From NCBI RefSeq assembly GCF_001956855.1, contig NZ_MTHD01000002.1, positions 248,001 to 312,000 of the forward strand: DNA of 64,000 nucleotides, written 5' to 3'. A model generated the notes under the pieces. That model was not told the origin of the DNA. It ran no database searches and was given only the letters and a program-made list of their open reading frames with translations. The translations under genes were made by a program, and so were the position numbers. Shown one piece after another: positions 43,550 through 52,983 of the stretch (positions within the stretch are counted from its first letter, which is position 1; every line of letters starts with the position of its first letter). This DNA comes from Azonexus hydrophilus. GTDB lineage: Bacteria; Pseudomonadota; Gammaproteobacteria; Burkholderiales; Rhodocyclaceae.

Positions 43550-45522
43550 TGTTGGAAGTGACCGATCTCCGTCTGGGTTTTGCCGCCGGTCGGCGTACGC
43601 TGCTTGCGGTCGACGGCATTTCCTTCACCATTTCGCGCGGCGAAACCTTTGCACTGCTCGGCGAATCCGGTTGCGGCAAGTCGGCCACCGCGCAGGGGTT
43701 GATGCGGCTGTTGCCGGCGGCCGGGCGCATTGTCGGCGGTTCGGTCAGCCTTGACGGCGAGGATCTGCTGGCGCTGGCGGAAGCCGACATGCGCGGCTGG
43801 CGCGGGCGGCGCATGGCGATGATCTTCCAGGAGCCGGCGACCAGCCTGAACCCGGTGCTCACCGTCGGTCGCCAGATCGGCGAAGTGCTCGAACGCCATC
43901 TCGGCCTTGCCGGTGCGGCGGCGCGCGAGCGCATGCTCGACCTGCTGCGCCAAGTCGGTATTGCCGATCCGGAACGCCGCCTCGACGAATATCCGTTCCA
44001 GTTGTCCGGCGGCATGAAGCAGCGGGTGATGATCGCCATCGCGCTGGCCGGCGAGCCGGAACTGCTGATCGCCGACGAGCCGACGACCGCGCTCGACGTC
44101 ACCGTGCAGGCACAGATCCTCGATTTATTGGCCAAATTGCAGGTCGACCGCGGCATGGGCATGTTGCTGATTACTCACGACCTCGGCGTCGTCGCCCGCA
44201 TGGCCCACCGCATCGGCGTCATGTACGCCGGCGAGCTGGTCGAGGTGGCGAGCCGCGAGGACTTCTTCACGACACCACGTCACCCGTACACGCAGGCCTT
44301 GTTCGCCGCGCTGCCGGAAGTCTCGCGGCGCGGTACGGTGCTGACGACGATTCCCGGTCAGGTGCCATCGCTGGCGGCGATGCCGGCCGGCTGCCGCTTC
44401 GCCGAACGCTGCCCGCAGGTGATGCCGGTGTGCCGCGAGCGCTCGCCGGAATGGCGCGAGGCGACGCCGGGTCACGCGGTTCGTTGTCACTGGCAGGGCA
44501 CGACGGCGGCGGCTGAAAAATCACCGGATTTCACGGTCGACCGTAAGATTTCGGAAAAAAGCGAACTGCTGACGGTCAGTGATCTCAAGGTGCATTTCCC
44601 GATCCGTAAAGGCATCCTGCAGCGCACCGTCGGCCACGTTTTTGCGGTCGACGGCGTTTCGCTGACGATTTCGCCGGGGCGCACGCTGGCGCTGGTCGGC
44701 GAATCCGGCTGCGGCAAGACGACGGTCGGCAAGGCGCTGCTGCAGTTGATCCCGCCGACCTCCGGCAGCGTCCGCCTGGCCGGCGAGGAACTGGTCGGGC
44801 TGCGCGGGCGCCGGTTGCGTGCGGTGCGCCGGCATCTGCAGATGATTTTTCAGGACCCCTTCGCTTCGCTCAATCCGCGCCTGCGCATCGGCGAGATCAT
44901 TGCCGAGGGTATCGGTGCGTTGGCTGCGGCACCGGCCGGTCAGGCGCCGGCGGCGGTGAGGGCGTTGCTGCAGCAGGTCGGTCTGCCCGATGATGCGGTC
45001 GACCGCTATCCGCACGAGTTTTCCGGCGGTCAGCGCCAGCGCATCGCGATTGCCCGCGCGCTGGCCGTGCAGCCGGAACTGCTGGTCTGCGACGAGCCGA
45101 CCTCGGCGCTCGATGTTTCGGTGCAGGCGCAGATACTCAACCTGTTGAAGCAACTACAGGCCGAACTGGGCGTTGCCTACCTGTTCATCACGCACAATTT
45201 CGCCGTTGTCGAATACCTGGCGCACGATGTCGCGGTGATGTATCTCGGGCGTATCGTCGAACAGGGGCGGGCGGAGGAGGTGCTGGAGAACCCGCGTCAT
45301 CCGTATACGCAGGCCTTGCTGTCGGCGGTGCCAGTGCCGCGCCTGGATGGTGGGGAAGGGCGCATCCGCCTTGGCGGCGAGACGCCGTCACCGGCCAGTC
45401 CGCCGACGGGTTGCCATTTCCATCCGCGTTGCCCGAAGGCGACGGCTGTGTGCCGTGAGCGTTACCCGGAGCGCACGGCCGTGTCGGCGACGCATGCGGT
45501 CAACTGCCACTGGGTGGCATGA
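43546..45522 (+). CDS. Fused double peptide ABC ATPase (DppD-DppF)
   Basis: A 658-aa protein with two complete ABC ATPase domains: first Walker A LGESGCGKSATA, signature LSGGMKQRV, Walker B LLIADEPTTALD; second Walker A VGESGCGKTTV, signature FSGGQRQRI, Walker B LLVCDEPTSALD. Each domain ends in the Cys-rich oligopeptide-transporter C-terminal motif (CRFAERCPQVMPVC and CHFHPRCPKATAVC). The hinge between them (KSPDFTVDRKISEKSE) is encoded by a dispersed palindromic repeat at 44525-44560. No substrate-binding protein gene is nearby, so it works with a binding protein encoded elsewhere. Confidence 0.94.
   Translation: MMLEVTDLRLGFAAGRRTLLAVDGISFTISRGETFALLGESGCGKSATAQGLMRLLPAAGRIVGGSVSLDGEDLLALAEADMRGWRGRRMAMIFQEPATSLNPVLTVGRQIGEVLERHLGLAGAAARERMLDLLRQVGIADPERRLDEYPFQLSGGMKQRVMIAIALAGEPELLIADEPTTALDVTVQAQILDLLAKLQVDRGMGMLLITHDLGVVARMAHRIGVMYAGELVEVASREDFFTTPRHPYTQALFAALPEVSRRGTVLTTIPGQVPSLAAMPAGCRFAERCPQVMPVCRERSPEWREATPGHAVRCHWQGTTAAAEKSPDFTVDRKISEKSELLTVSDLKVHFPIRKGILQRTVGHVFAVDGVSLTISPGRTLALVGESGCGKTTVGKALLQLIPPTSGSVRLAGEELVGLRGRRLRAVRRHLQMIFQDPFASLNPRLRIGEIIAEGIGALAAAPAGQAPAAVRALLQQVGLPDDAVDRYPHEFSGGQRQRIAIARALAVQPELLVCDEPTSALDVSVQAQILNLLKQLQAELGVAYLFITHNFAVVEYLAHDVAVMYLGRIVEQGRAEEVLENPRHPYTQALLSAVPVPRLDGGEGRIRLGGETPSPASPPTGCHFHPRCPKATAVCRERYPERTAVSATHAVNCHWVA
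44525..44560 (+). repeat. GTCGAC repeat in the hinge of the double ABC ATPase
   Basis: Core CGGTCGACCG at 44534-44543 with flanks CGGATTTCA and TAAGATTTCGGAAAAAA. Same layout as the intergenic copies at 25661 and 28074 (left GGATTT, right AAGATT or AAAATT). It is in frame and translated as FTVDRKISEKS. Confidence 0.6.
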
Positions 45523-45528
45523 ACCTGC

Positions 45529-46926
45529 TTATTTCTTCTTGACGGGTTTCTTGGCCGCTATTTTCTTGCTGGCCGTTGCCTTGGTGTTCTTGGCCGTGGG
45601 ACGGCTACCCTTGGCGGTGTTCTTGCCACTGCTTTTCTTCGCGCTCAGTTTCTTCTTGCCGCGGGATTTCTTCGGTTCCGGCTGGATGATGGCCGGTGAG
45701 GATTCCATGCCGAGCATGCGCTGCATGCTTTCCGAATTACCGTTGCCCGGGACCAGCAGCTTCGAGCCGGCGGCCAGGCGGACATTGCCGGGCAGGCCGT
45801 TGGCCTGGATCAGTTCGCTGCTGGAAACGCCCAGCCGGGCGGCGATGTCGCCTACCCGTTCGGCCGACTTGACCGCGTAGGCCTGCCACTGGGTCAGCGG
45901 CGCGTGGTGGTTGGCGAGGTTTTCATTGAAGGTTTCGAGGCGGTCAGCCGGCAGGATGACCGGCGTATCCGGCTTGATGATCGGCCGGTTGTGCGAGGGA
46001 TTCAGGTGGCGGAATTCTTCCAGGCTCATGTTGGCCAGGCGGGCCGCCGTCTTGACATCCATCGGCCGCGATGCCGCCGCGGTGACCAGATAGGTCTCGT
46101 TCGGGATGAACGGCAGGCCGAGCCGGGCGAAGGTTTCCGGGTTGCCGAGAATGTTCTTCAGTGCCTGCAGCTTGGGGACGTAGTGCCGGGTTTCGTTCGG
46201 CATCGTCAGGTTCGGGTAATCGGTCGGCAGGCCGCGCGCTTCGTTCTTCTCGATTGCCCGCTTCACTGCACCTTCGCCCCAGTTGTACGAAGCCAGCGCC
46301 AGGTGCCAGTCGCCGTGCATGTCGTAGATGGTCTGCAGGTAGTCGAGCGCGGCACTGGTCGAGGCCATGACATCCCGGCGCTCGTCCTGCCACCAGTTCT
46401 GTTCCAGCTTGAAGCGCTTGCCGGTGGCCGGGATGAACTGCCACAGGCCGGAGGCCGCTGCCGGTGAATGTGCCATCGGATTGAAGGAACTCTCGACCAT
46501 CGGCAGCAAGGCCAGTTCGGTCGGCATGCCCCGGTTTTCCAGTTCTTCGACGATGTGGTGCAGGTAGGGGCGGCTGCGCTCGATCATCCGGCGCAAGGCT
46601 TCCGGGCGGTTCTGGTACCACTGCTGGTAGTGCAGGACCAGGTCGCTGTTCAGGTTGGTCATCGCGAAACCGTTGCGCAGACGTTCCCAGAGGTCGGTTG
46701 AACGCAGGGTCAGGTCGATGGTCAGCGGCAGTTCGGGCGGTGCGGTGATTTCCTGGATGCTCAGCCCGTCGGCGGAAATGGCTGGAAAGTGGCTGGGAAT
46801 CGAGGTTTGCAGACGCGGGTGCAATTCCAGGTCGGCATTGGCCGGAAGGCCTGTGGCGAGCGCAGCAATCCCGACGATCAGTCCGGCAAGACGGCGATAC
46901 AGCGGCTGAACTTCAGGAAGCGACAT
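45529..46926 (-). CDS. mltD: Membrane-bound lytic murein transglycosylase D-like
   Basis: A 465-aa periplasmic peptidoglycan lytic transglycosylase. Signal peptide (RRLAGLIVGIAALATGLPANA). SLT domain at about 110-240 with the catalytic Glu in LLPMVESSFNPMA and SGLWQFIPATGK, ALASYNWGEGAVKRAI. A C-terminal LysM domain (about 345-410, AYAVKSAERVGDIAARLGVS, LAAGSKLLVPG) binds peptidoglycan. The last 50 residues are a Lys/Ala/Ser-rich tail that looks like a nucleic-acid- or wall-binding segment. ATG 46926 begins the signal peptide; extended read-through of the same frame enters the tRNA genes. Promoter TATAAT (minus) at 46969-46974. Confidence 0.93.
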   Translation of the reverse strand: MSLPEVQPLYRRLAGLIVGIAALATGLPANADLELHPRLQTSIPSHFPAISADGLSIQEITAPPELPLTIDLTLRSTDLWERLRNGFAMTNLNSDLVLHYQQWYQNRPEALRRMIERSRPYLHHIVEELENRGMPTELALLPMVESSFNPMAHSPAAASGLWQFIPATGKRFKLEQNWWQDERRDVMASTSAALDYLQTIYDMHGDWHLALASYNWGEGAVKRAIEKNEARGLPTDYPNLTMPNETRHYVPKLQALKNILGNPETFARLGLPFIPNETYLVTAAASRPMDVKTAARLANMSLEEFRHLNPSHNRPIIKPDTPVILPADRLETFNENLANHHAPLTQWQAYAVKSAERVGDIAARLGVSSSELIQANGLPGNVRLAAGSKLLVPGNGNSESMQRMLGMESSPAIIQPEPKKSRGKKKLSAKKSSGKNTAKGSRPTAKNTKATASKKIAAKKPVKKK

Positions 46927-46968
46927 TGACCGATGCTCCAGGCGCGAACGGGTTCGGCAAAGCGCGCA

Positions 46969-46997
46969 ATTATAACCGAGCAGGATGGGATCGTCAG
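46969..46997 (-). promoter_or_regulatory. Promoter of mltD
   Basis: Minus-strand TATAAT (plus-strand ATTATA, 46969-46974) with CTGACG (plus CGTCAG, 46992-46997) 17 bases upstream. Confidence 0.5.
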
Positions 46998-47050
46998 TTT
47001 GTGAACCCAGAAAACAAGAAACCAGCCGAAGCTGGTTTCTTGAAAAGGGT

Positions 47051-47127
47051 TGGCGGAGTGGACGGGGCTCGAACCCGCGACCCCCGGCGTGACAGGCCGG
47101 TATTCTAACCAACTGAACTACCACTCC
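47051..47127 (-). tRNA. tRNA-Asp (GTC), copy 1
   Basis: 77-nt cloverleaf: acceptor GGAGTGG/CCACTCC, anticodon loop CTGTCACG (GTC), T-loop GGGTTCGAGCCC, encoded CCA. Identical to the copy at 47399-47475. Confidence 0.97.
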
Positions 47128-47157
47128 GCACTTAAAGCTGTGCTGCTGCCAGATTAC

Positions 47158-47233
47158 TGGCGTCCCCACGGGGATTCGAACCCCGGTACCTACCGTGAAA
47201 GGGTAGTGTCCTAGGCCTCTAGACGATGGGGAC
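47158..47233 (-). tRNA. tRNA-Glu (TTC), copy 1
   Basis: 76-nt cloverleaf: acceptor GTCCCCA/TGGGGAC, anticodon TTC in CCTTTCACGG, T-arm GGGGTTCGAATCCCC, encoded CCA. Identical to the copy at 47506-47581. Confidence 0.97.
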
Positions 47234-47266
47234 CCGGACTGCAAAAAACTTACTGGTTCGGTTGTC

Positions 47267-47342
<76 letters not shown>

Positions 47343-47398
47343 AATGGAGAACAGCCGAACCTTCTTCCAGAACCGTTCAAAACGATCCTGCTTAAAAC

Positions 47399-47475
47399 TG
47401 GCGGAGTGGACGGGGCTCGAACCCGCGACCCCCGGCGTGACAGGCCGGTATTCTAACCAACTGAACTACCACTCC
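47399..47475 (-). tRNA. tRNA-Asp (GTC), copy 2
   Basis: Same 77-nt sequence as 47051-47127. Part of a second Ala-Glu-Asp set in tandem with the first. Confidence 0.97.
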
Positions 47476-47505
47476 GCACTTGAACCTGTGCTTACTGCAA
47501 ATTCT

Positions 47506-47581
47506 TGGCGTCCCCACGGGGATTCGAACCCCGGTACCTACCGTGAAAGGGTAGTGTCCTAGGCCTCTAGACGATGGGGAC
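47506..47581 (-). tRNA. tRNA-Glu (TTC), copy 2
   Basis: Same 76-nt sequence as 47158-47233. Spacers to its neighbours differ in sequence from those of the first set. Confidence 0.97.
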
Positions 47582-47608
47582 CCTGGACTTCCTTTTCTTT
47601 CGAACACT

Positions 47609-47684
<76 letters not shown>

Positions 47685-47701
47685 GCTCGAAAGAAGGCCG
47701 C

Positions 47702-47730
47702 ATTATAGGGATCGACTTTCCCCTTGTAAA
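47702..47730 (-). promoter_or_regulatory. Promoter of the six-tRNA operon
   Basis: Minus-strand TTTACA (plus TGTAAA, 47725-47730), 17-base spacer, TATAAT (plus ATTATA, 47702-47707), about 18-23 bases before the first tRNA. Near-consensus, as expected for stable RNA. It lies between gltX and the tRNAs, so the tRNAs need not depend on gltX transcription. Confidence 0.8.
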
Positions 47731-47746
47731 GGGCCTTTCGCGAATT

Positions 47747-49141
47747 TCAGGGATTTTTTTTCAGGGCTGCCAGAACACCCTCGCGACCGATCAGTTCGAT
47801 CACCGCATCGACCGACGGGGTCTGCGCCTGGCCGGTCAGCAGAACACGCAGCGGCATTGCCAGTTTGGGCATCTTCAGGCCATGCTTGCCGACCGTCTCC
47901 TTGATCAGCGCGGCGATGGCCGGGATCTCCCAGTCCACGGTAGCGATGCCGGCGGCGAAATCGGCAATTGCCGGCCGGGCTTCTTCCGCCAGATGCTGGG
48001 CGAGCAGTTCCGGATTCGGCGTCACCGTCGTGTAGAAGACCTCGACGGCATCCGCCAGGACGTTGAGCGTATTGCTGCGGTCGACGTACAGGGCGACGGC
48101 TTTTTCCAGGCTCGGCCCTCCGGCCACATCGACACCGCGCGCGGCGAGGCGCGGGGCGACCTTGGCGGCCAGCTCGGCCGCCGGCAACTGCTTCATGTAA
48201 TGCTGGTTCAGCCACTGCAGCTTTTCGGTATTGAACTGGGCGGCCGAAGCAGTGATGTGGTCGAGGCCGAACCATTCGACGAACTGCTGGCGCGAGAAGA
48301 CCTCATCGTCACCGTGCGACCAGCCGAGGCGGGCAAGGTAGTTGATGACCGCTTCCGGCAGGTAGCCGTCTTCGTCGTACTGCATCACCGACACCGCGCC
48401 GTGGCGCTTCGAGAGCTTGGCGCCGTCGTCGCCGAGGATCATCGACAGGTGGGCGTAGATCGGCACTTCGGCGCCCAGCGCGGCGAGGATGTTGATCTGG
48501 CGCGGCGTGTTGTTGACGTGGTCGTCGCCGCGGATGACGTGGGTGATGCCCATGTCCCAGTCGTCCACGCAGACGCAGAAATTGTAGGTCGGCGTGCCGT
48601 CGGCGCGGGCGATGATCAGGTCGTCGAGTTCGGCATTGGCGATCTCGATGCGGCCCTTGACCGCATCATCCCAGGCGACGACGCCATCCTTCGGGTTCTT
48701 GAAGCGGATCACCGGCGGCACATCGGCCGGCGGCGTCGGCAGCGTCTTGCCTGCCTCGGGGCGCCAGCGACCGTCGTAGCGCGGCTTTTCCTTCTTGGCT
48801 TCCTGCTCTGCACGCAGCGCATCCAGTTCTTCGCGCGTCGTGTAGCAGTGGTAAGCGGTGCCGGCGGCCAGCATCTGCTGGATCACTTCCTTGTAGCGCT
48901 CCATCCGCTGCATCTGGTAGAACGGGCCTTCGTCGTGCGTCAGTTCCAGCCAGTTCATGCCGTCGATGATTGCCTGCACGGCCTCCGGTGTCGACCGGGC
49001 GACGTCGGTATCCTCGATGCGCAACACGAAGGTGCCGCCGTGGCGACGGGCATAGGCCCAGGAGAACAGTGCGGTGCGGGCACCGCCGATGTGCAGGTAG
49101 CCGGTGGGGCTGGGAGCAAAACGGGTACGGACTGGCTTCAT
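47747..49141 (-). CDS. gltX: Glutamyl-tRNA synthetase
   Basis: A 464-aa class I aminoacyl-tRNA synthetase that charges tRNA-Glu. HIGH motif as [16 protein letters not shown] motif as KLSKRHG, and a Rossmann core typical of GluRS ([26 protein letters not shown]). It lies directly upstream of a tRNA cluster that contains two tRNA-Glu genes, a long-known but not universal neighbourhood. Confidence 0.96.
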   Translation of the reverse strand: MKPVRTRFAPSPTGYLHIGGARTALFSWAYARRHGGTFVLRIEDTDVARSTPEAVQAIIDGMNWLELTHDEGPFYQMQRMERYKEVIQQMLAAGTAYHCYTTREELDALRAEQEAKKEKPRYDGRWRPEAGKTLPTPPADVPPVIRFKNPKDGVVAWDDAVKGRIEIANAELDDLIIARADGTPTYNFCVCVDDWDMGITHVIRGDDHVNNTPRQINILAALGAEVPIYAHLSMILGDDGAKLSKRHGAVSVMQYDEDGYLPEAVINYLARLGWSHGDDEVFSRQQFVEWFGLDHITASAAQFNTEKLQWLNQHYMKQLPAAELAAKVAPRLAARGVDVAGGPSLEKAVALYVDRSNTLNVLADAVEVFYTTVTPNPELLAQHLAEEARPAIADFAAGIATVDWEIPAIAALIKETVGKHGLKMPKLAMPLRVLLTGQAQTPSVDAVIELIGREGVLAALKKNP

Positions 49142-49237
49142 GGAATCAGGTATCTATGTGGAACGAAGTCCGATATTCTAGCCGACCGGCGTTTGACCTG
49201 CCCTGCGAGTTATGGTTAAATGCGCGCCTTCTTCGAT

Positions 49238-49312
49238 GGGCGGTTAGCTCAGGGGTAGAGCACTGCCTTCACACGGCAGGGGTCACTGGTTCGATCCCAG
49301 TACCGCCCACCA
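49238..49312 (+). tRNA. tRNA-Val (CAC)
   Basis: 75-nt cloverleaf: acceptor GGGCGGT/ACCGCCC, anticodon CAC in CTTCACACG, T-arm CTGGTTCGATCCCAG, encoded CCA. Plus strand, divergent from gltX. Confidence 0.96.
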
Positions 49313-49326
49313 TCGAAAACATCAAG

Positions 49327-49347
49327 GCCCGAGAAATCGGGCTTTTT
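49327..49347 (+). terminator. Terminator after tRNA-Val
   Basis: GCCCGA, GAAA tetraloop, TCGGGC, then TTTTTG. Confidence 0.88.
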
Positions 49348-49378
49348 GTTTTCCTGCGCTGCCTGCTTGCTTCACCAT

Positions 49379-49410
49379 GGCGTCATTGAGAGCGCAGCGT
49401 GGCAACGCAG
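49379..49410. repeat. REP-like element, partial copy
   Basis: GGCGTCATTGAGAGCGCAGC then GTGGCAACGC: matches the CGTCATTGCGAGCG-AGCG-GGCAATCC type repeat also seen at 50420-50455, 52919-52953 and 56912-56992. Confidence 0.5.
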
Positions 49411-49538
49411 AGGGACGGGATTGGCTTCTCGCAGCGACGAATCAGTGAGCACTTCCCAAGCGTAACCTGCGGTTACGTACCCATACAGTCTGTCATTCCT
49501 TTATGTTCGACAATTGCGCCTCCTGTTGGGAGACTTCC

Positions 49539-49754
49539 ATGAGTTCGCAGAATCAGACGGAAATTGCTAGTAATCACTGGGTGGCGCAGGTGCGCTCGCG
49601 CTCGGGAAACAGCGTGCTGGTCCATATTCATCGAGGGGCGCCCATTCTGGCCAAGGATGCGATGTCGATTGCCCGCAAGACGGCAAGCTTCGGCAAGGTT
49701 GCTGGTTTGTCGCCGGTCGGCCGCTGTTCTGCCTACGTGGACGACGATTGCTAG
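49539..49754 (+). CDS. Small hypothetical protein (71 aa)
   Basis: A 71-aa soluble protein starting MSSQNQTEIASNHW with SVLVHIHRGAPIL in the middle and ending YVDDDC. GGGAG is six bases upstream of ATG 49539; an ATG at 49503 is in frame but has no ribosome binding site. Function unknown. The gap 49755-49855 holds nothing else. Confidence 0.55.
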   Translation: MSSQNQTEIASNHWVAQVRSRSGNSVLVHIHRGAPILAKDAMSIARKTASFGKVAGLSPVGRCSAYVDDDC

Positions 49755-49855
49755 CAAGGTGTCGTCGCGGCACGAGCAAACATTTACCTTGGCTTAACAT
49801 GGCTTGACGCGAGGTAGGGCGAAAATCCGTTTTTCGTCTTTCCTGTGGTGGTGTC

Positions 49856-50416
49856 ATGTCAAAAAAACTGTTTGTTCCTTTATTGATTGCGGTTCTTTGT
49901 TCTGCCGCGTGCGCGCCGATGGGGCGCGGTGGTCCGGGCGAAGGCGCGGGACGGGGCGGTCCGGAAACGGGACTGAGCGTTGGTTCGGTGACCGAACTTG
50001 GCCAGGAGCAGTTGCGCCTGACGGGCGAAGCCTTGCGCTTGAATCCGGCACAGACCGTATTCTGGGACCGCTACCAGGAGAAGGTCGGCGCGTTGCTGGC
50101 AGATCAGATGAAATTGCCGTCGTATCGTGCCCGGCAGACCGCTGTGCAGCAGATTGCCGGTAAGGCGGATGTGGTGCGCAATCGCCTGTCGGCGATGGAA
50201 GATATTCTGGACGCTGCCAGCGCCTTGTATCAGGCGCTTGACGATCGGCAGAAGAAAATTGCCGATGAAATGCTTGCGGCAACTGTGCCGGCGCTTTATT
50301 CCGGCCTTGGTGCCAGCGCAGGCAAGGAATCCGGAGATCAGCCCGGCGGGCGCCCTGGTGGACGGGGTGGTCCCGGAGGCGGCATGGGGGGCGGTTTAGG
50401 CAGAATGGAGCGCTAG
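49856..50416 (+). CDS. LTxxQ (Spy/CpxP-like) periplasmic lipoprotein
   Basis: A 186-aa protein with a lipoprotein signal (AVLCSAAC lipobox) and an alpha-helical core (about 45-150) related to Spy/CpxP: LRLTGEALRLNPAQTVFWDR followed by the usual helices. The LTxxQ motif is only partly kept (LNPAQ). The C-terminus is Gly/Pro-rich (GGRPGGRGGPGGGMGG), as is the region after the lipobox. Probable periplasmic chaperone or envelope-stress sensor; metal or stress response not shown. Confidence 0.75.
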   Translation: MSKKLFVPLLIAVLCSAACAPMGRGGPGEGAGRGGPETGLSVGSVTELGQEQLRLTGEALRLNPAQTVFWDRYQEKVGALLADQMKLPSYRARQTAVQQIAGKADVVRNRLSAMEDILDAASALYQALDDRQKKIADEMLAATVPALYSGLGASAGKESGDQPGGRPGGRGGPGGGMGGGLGRMER

Positions 50417-50419
50417 GGC

Positions 50420-50455
50420 GCTGCGGGCTTGCCGCGCTTCGCTCGTAATGACGGC
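50420..50455 (-). repeat. REP-like element, partial copy
   Basis: GGCTTGCCGCGCTTCGCTCG then TAATGACGG, in reverse orientation to the copies at 49379 and 52919. Confidence 0.5.
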
Positions 50456-50498
50456 CAGCTCGGATTAACCAAGGTCTCGCTTGTATGCTGTCGATGTA

Positions 50499-50514
50499 CT
50501 GTATAAAATAACAG
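50499..50514 (+). promoter_or_regulatory. LexA (SOS) box upstream of SRAP gene
   Basis: CTGT-ATAAAATA-ACAG is a perfect match to the CTGT-N8-ACAG LexA consensus. It lies 22 bases upstream of the SRAP start codon, over the likely promoter. LexA repression relieved by DNA damage is the expected control. Confidence 0.8.
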
Positions 50515-50535
50515 TATATTGGTCGGGGAGCAGGC

Positions 50536-51183
50536 ATGTGTGGTTGCTATGAACTCAAGGCAACGGCGGGGATGCTGGTCAGGCATTTCCCGGCGCTTCA
50601 TTGCCTGCAGGGCAGGATCGTCCGCCAGGAAGAGATCCAGCCGGCCGCGCATGTTTCGGTTGTGACCGGAACCGCGGGCAGGTTTTCCGGGGAACTGGCC
50701 CGCTGGGGTCTGGTGGGGAGTTTCCTCGAGCAGGCGCCGCGCGTACCGGTGGTCAGTCTTCGTGCCGAGGGTCTGGAGTCCAGGCCGTTCTACGGCCGCC
50801 TGCTCAAGGAAAAACGTTGCCTGATTCCGGCGACGGCCTTTTTCGAATGGCGCACCGATGCCAGCGGCAGCCGGCGATGGGCGCGCTGTTCCGATGTCGC
50901 GGGCAAGCCCTTCCTGTTTGCCGGTGTGTTTGATCGGCATCCTCTGGCGGGAACGACTTGTGCAATCCTGACGATTGCAGCCAATGAAACGCTTGCTGCG
51001 GTCAACGAGCGAATGCCGCTGATTTTGAGTCGTGACGAGGCAGTTTTCTGGCTGGGCGATCATCCGGTGTTTCCCGTGGATGATTTTTCGGCCATGACCC
51101 AGCCGTTGTCTCGCATGTCCCTGAGAGTCGATCTGGAAGCGGTGCATCAGCCTTTCTCACAGCTATCGCTGGGGTTTTCCTGA
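50536..51183 (+). CDS. SRAP-domain DNA abasic-site protein (YedK/HMCES family), atypical
   Basis: A 215-aa SRAP protein. The invariant Cys2 (MCGCYE) that forms the covalent link with an abasic site in single-stranded DNA is present, and RCLIPATAFFEW keeps the conserved Glu. Two other active-site positions are changed: the usual NARAE segment reads SLRAE, and the usual H-x-RMP reads NERMP. The family normally needs that His and Asn for crosslink chemistry. A LexA box lies upstream, which fits a DNA-damage role. Length fits the family. Confidence 0.9.
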   Translation: MCGCYELKATAGMLVRHFPALHCLQGRIVRQEEIQPAAHVSVVTGTAGRFSGELARWGLVGSFLEQAPRVPVVSLRAEGLESRPFYGRLLKEKRCLIPATAFFEWRTDASGSRRWARCSDVAGKPFLFAGVFDRHPLAGTTCAILTIAANETLAAVNERMPLILSRDEAVFWLGDHPVFPVDDFSAMTQPLSRMSLRVDLEAVHQPFSQLSLGFS

Positions 51184-51265
51184 TAAATAATTAATTGCCA
51201 ATAAGGATATTTTTTGGATTATTATTTTTGACATCTTTATCGGCTGTATGAATTGGGGGGCAATC

Positions 51266-52894
51266 ATGAGCTGGTTCGACAATCTTTCGCTGCGCTACAA
51301 GCTTTTGATCAATTTTCTCGCCAGTGGCGGGGTATTGATAGTCGCAGTAATCATCTGCATCACCCAGATCCAGTCCGTCGGCAAGAATACGGAAGAAATT
51401 GCGGGCAACTGGCTGCCAGCAGTCCAGGCGGTCGGAGAAATCAGTCAGTTGCGCTTGCGTTATCGGGTGCGCAGTCTGGAATACATGTTGCCGGGAAGCG
51501 CCGAGGAAAAGGCCAAGATTGCCAGCAGTCTCGGCAAGCTCGATGAGTCACTGCAGGAGGCGCTGAAGGCTTATGAGAAGCTGATCAGCTCGGAGCAGGA
51601 GCGGCAGATCTATCAGGAGGCCGTGAAGGCAGTTGGTGGCTACAAGTCCGCTGTCGAGAAGGCGATTGCCCTGGCGACCGCCGGCGATGAAGAAGGTGCG
51701 CAGCAGTTGCGCCGGACCGAGTGGGTTGCCACCGCCAATGCCTTGCGTGACAGGACGGATGAACTGGCAAAGCTGAACCGCGATGGTGCCGATCACGCGT
51801 CGGCCAGTGCCCGGGCCCAGGTCAATACGGCCTTCGTCGGTGGCGTTTCGGCGCTGGTGGCAGGTATCGTCCTGGCCCTGATCGTGTCTTATCTGATTGC
51901 CCGTCGCATGGGCAATCAACTGGATGCTGCGGTTGTTGCCGCCCGCCGCATCGCGACTGGTGATTTGCGGGGTGAATTGCCCCGGGTTGGGCAGGACGAG
52001 GTTGGCAAGCTGGTCGGTGCGGTCGGGGACATGCAGCAGTCGTTGCGTTCCGCCATGGGCGAAACCCTGACCAGCGCCGAGCAGATACTCGAAGCGTCGA
52101 AGTCGCTGAATCATGCGGTCAGCCTGATCGACCAGTCAGCCTCGGTGCAGAGCAGTGCCGCTTCGGCGATTGCTGCCAATGTCGAGGAACTGACGGTTTC
52201 GATCAATCACGTTTCGGACAATACCAACGAGGCCTCGCGTCTTGCCAATGCGTCCGACGAACAGGCCGAACTGGGCAATCAGTCGATCAGTGCGCTGATC
52301 GGGCAGATCAACCAGGTCGCTGGCGTCGTACGCAATGCGGCGAACCAGATCCAGGAACTGAAGCTGGAGTCCGAAAAGATATCCAGCATCGTAGCCGTGA
52401 TCCGCGACATCGCCGACCAGACCAACCTGCTGGCGCTCAACGCTGCCATCGAAGCGGCCCGGGCCGGTGAAACCGGTCGGGGTTTTGCCGTGGTGGCAGA
52501 CGAGGTGCGCAAGCTTGCCGAACGGACTGCAGTATCGACCGGTGAAATCAGCAGCATGGTTGCGGCCATCCAGCAATCAACCGGGCATGTCGTGAGCGGC
52601 GTGGCGCAAGGCGTCGAACTGGCCGACAGCAGTGTCGAACTGGCGCAGCAGGCAGGTGAGTCGATTGCGCAGTTGCGGCAGATGGCCCAGCAGGTGGCTG
52701 AGGTGGTGCGCGAAGTCGATAATGGCTTGCGCGAGCAGTCGACCGCATCAACCGATGTTGCCGTCAAGATCGAACAGATTGCGACCCAGTCCGAGGAGGC
52801 CAGTGCGATTGCCCACGAGACATCGCAGGCTGCCAGCAGCATGGACCAGACGGCTCACCGCATGCAGGAAATCGTCGGCCGCTTCAAGATATAG
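51266..52894 (+). CDS. Methyl-accepting chemotaxis protein
   Basis: A 542-aa chemoreceptor. TM1 ([20 protein letters not shown]), a periplasmic four-helix-bundle sensor of about 150 residues, TM2 ([20 protein letters not shown]), a HAMP domain, and a cytoplasmic signalling hairpin with [20 protein letters not shown] and [13 protein letters not shown]. No CheR-binding pentapeptide at the C-terminus. ATG 51266 is preferred because GGGGGG lies six bases upstream; 51248 is an alternative. An AT-rich promoter region precedes it. Confidence 0.95.
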   Translation: MSWFDNLSLRYKLLINFLASGGVLIVAVIICITQIQSVGKNTEEIAGNWLPAVQAVGEISQLRLRYRVRSLEYMLPGSAEEKAKIASSLGKLDESLQEALKAYEKLISSEQERQIYQEAVKAVGGYKSAVEKAIALATAGDEEGAQQLRRTEWVATANALRDRTDELAKLNRDGADHASASARAQVNTAFVGGVSALVAGIVLALIVSYLIARRMGNQLDAAVVAARRIATGDLRGELPRVGQDEVGKLVGAVGDMQQSLRSAMGETLTSAEQILEASKSLNHAVSLIDQSASVQSSAASAIAANVEELTVSINHVSDNTNEASRLANASDEQAELGNQSISALIGQINQVAGVVRNAANQIQELKLESEKISSIVAVIRDIADQTNLLALNAAIEAARAGETGRGFAVVADEVRKLAERTAVSTGEISSMVAAIQQSTGHVVSGVAQGVELADSSVELAQQAGESIAQLRQMAQQVAEVVREVDNGLREQSTASTDVAVKIEQIATQSEEASAIAHETSQAASSMDQTAHRMQEIVGRFKI

Positions 52895-52918
52895 GGAGAC
52901 GCTGATTAATTTGGTTTG

Positions 52919-52953
52919 GTCATTGCGAGCGTAGCGCGGCAATCCATTGCATC
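52919..52953 (+). repeat. REP-like element
   Basis: GGTCATTGCGAGCGTAGCGC then GGCAATCCATTGC directly after the chemoreceptor gene. One arm of the dispersed element whose full hairpin form is at 56912-56992. Confidence 0.6.
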
Positions 52954-52983
52954 GTCGCTTCACTCCTTGTGGTGATAAATTAA

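Noticed and set aside
43601..44660. Further GCGGTCGACGG sequences within the ABC ATPase (for example near 43609 and 44644)
   Set aside because: They encode the conserved AVDG of the first ATPase strand, lack the second half of the palindrome, and so are ordinary codon use rather than copies of the repeat.
45529..47244. Extended N-terminus of mltD reaching 47244
   Set aside because: The extension is translated from three tRNA genes; the real start is ATG 46926 at the signal peptide.
51180..51210. Sigma-28-like TAAA and GCCAATAA upstream of the chemoreceptor gene
   Set aside because: Only about nine bases lie between the two elements, whereas sigma-28 promoters need about 15.
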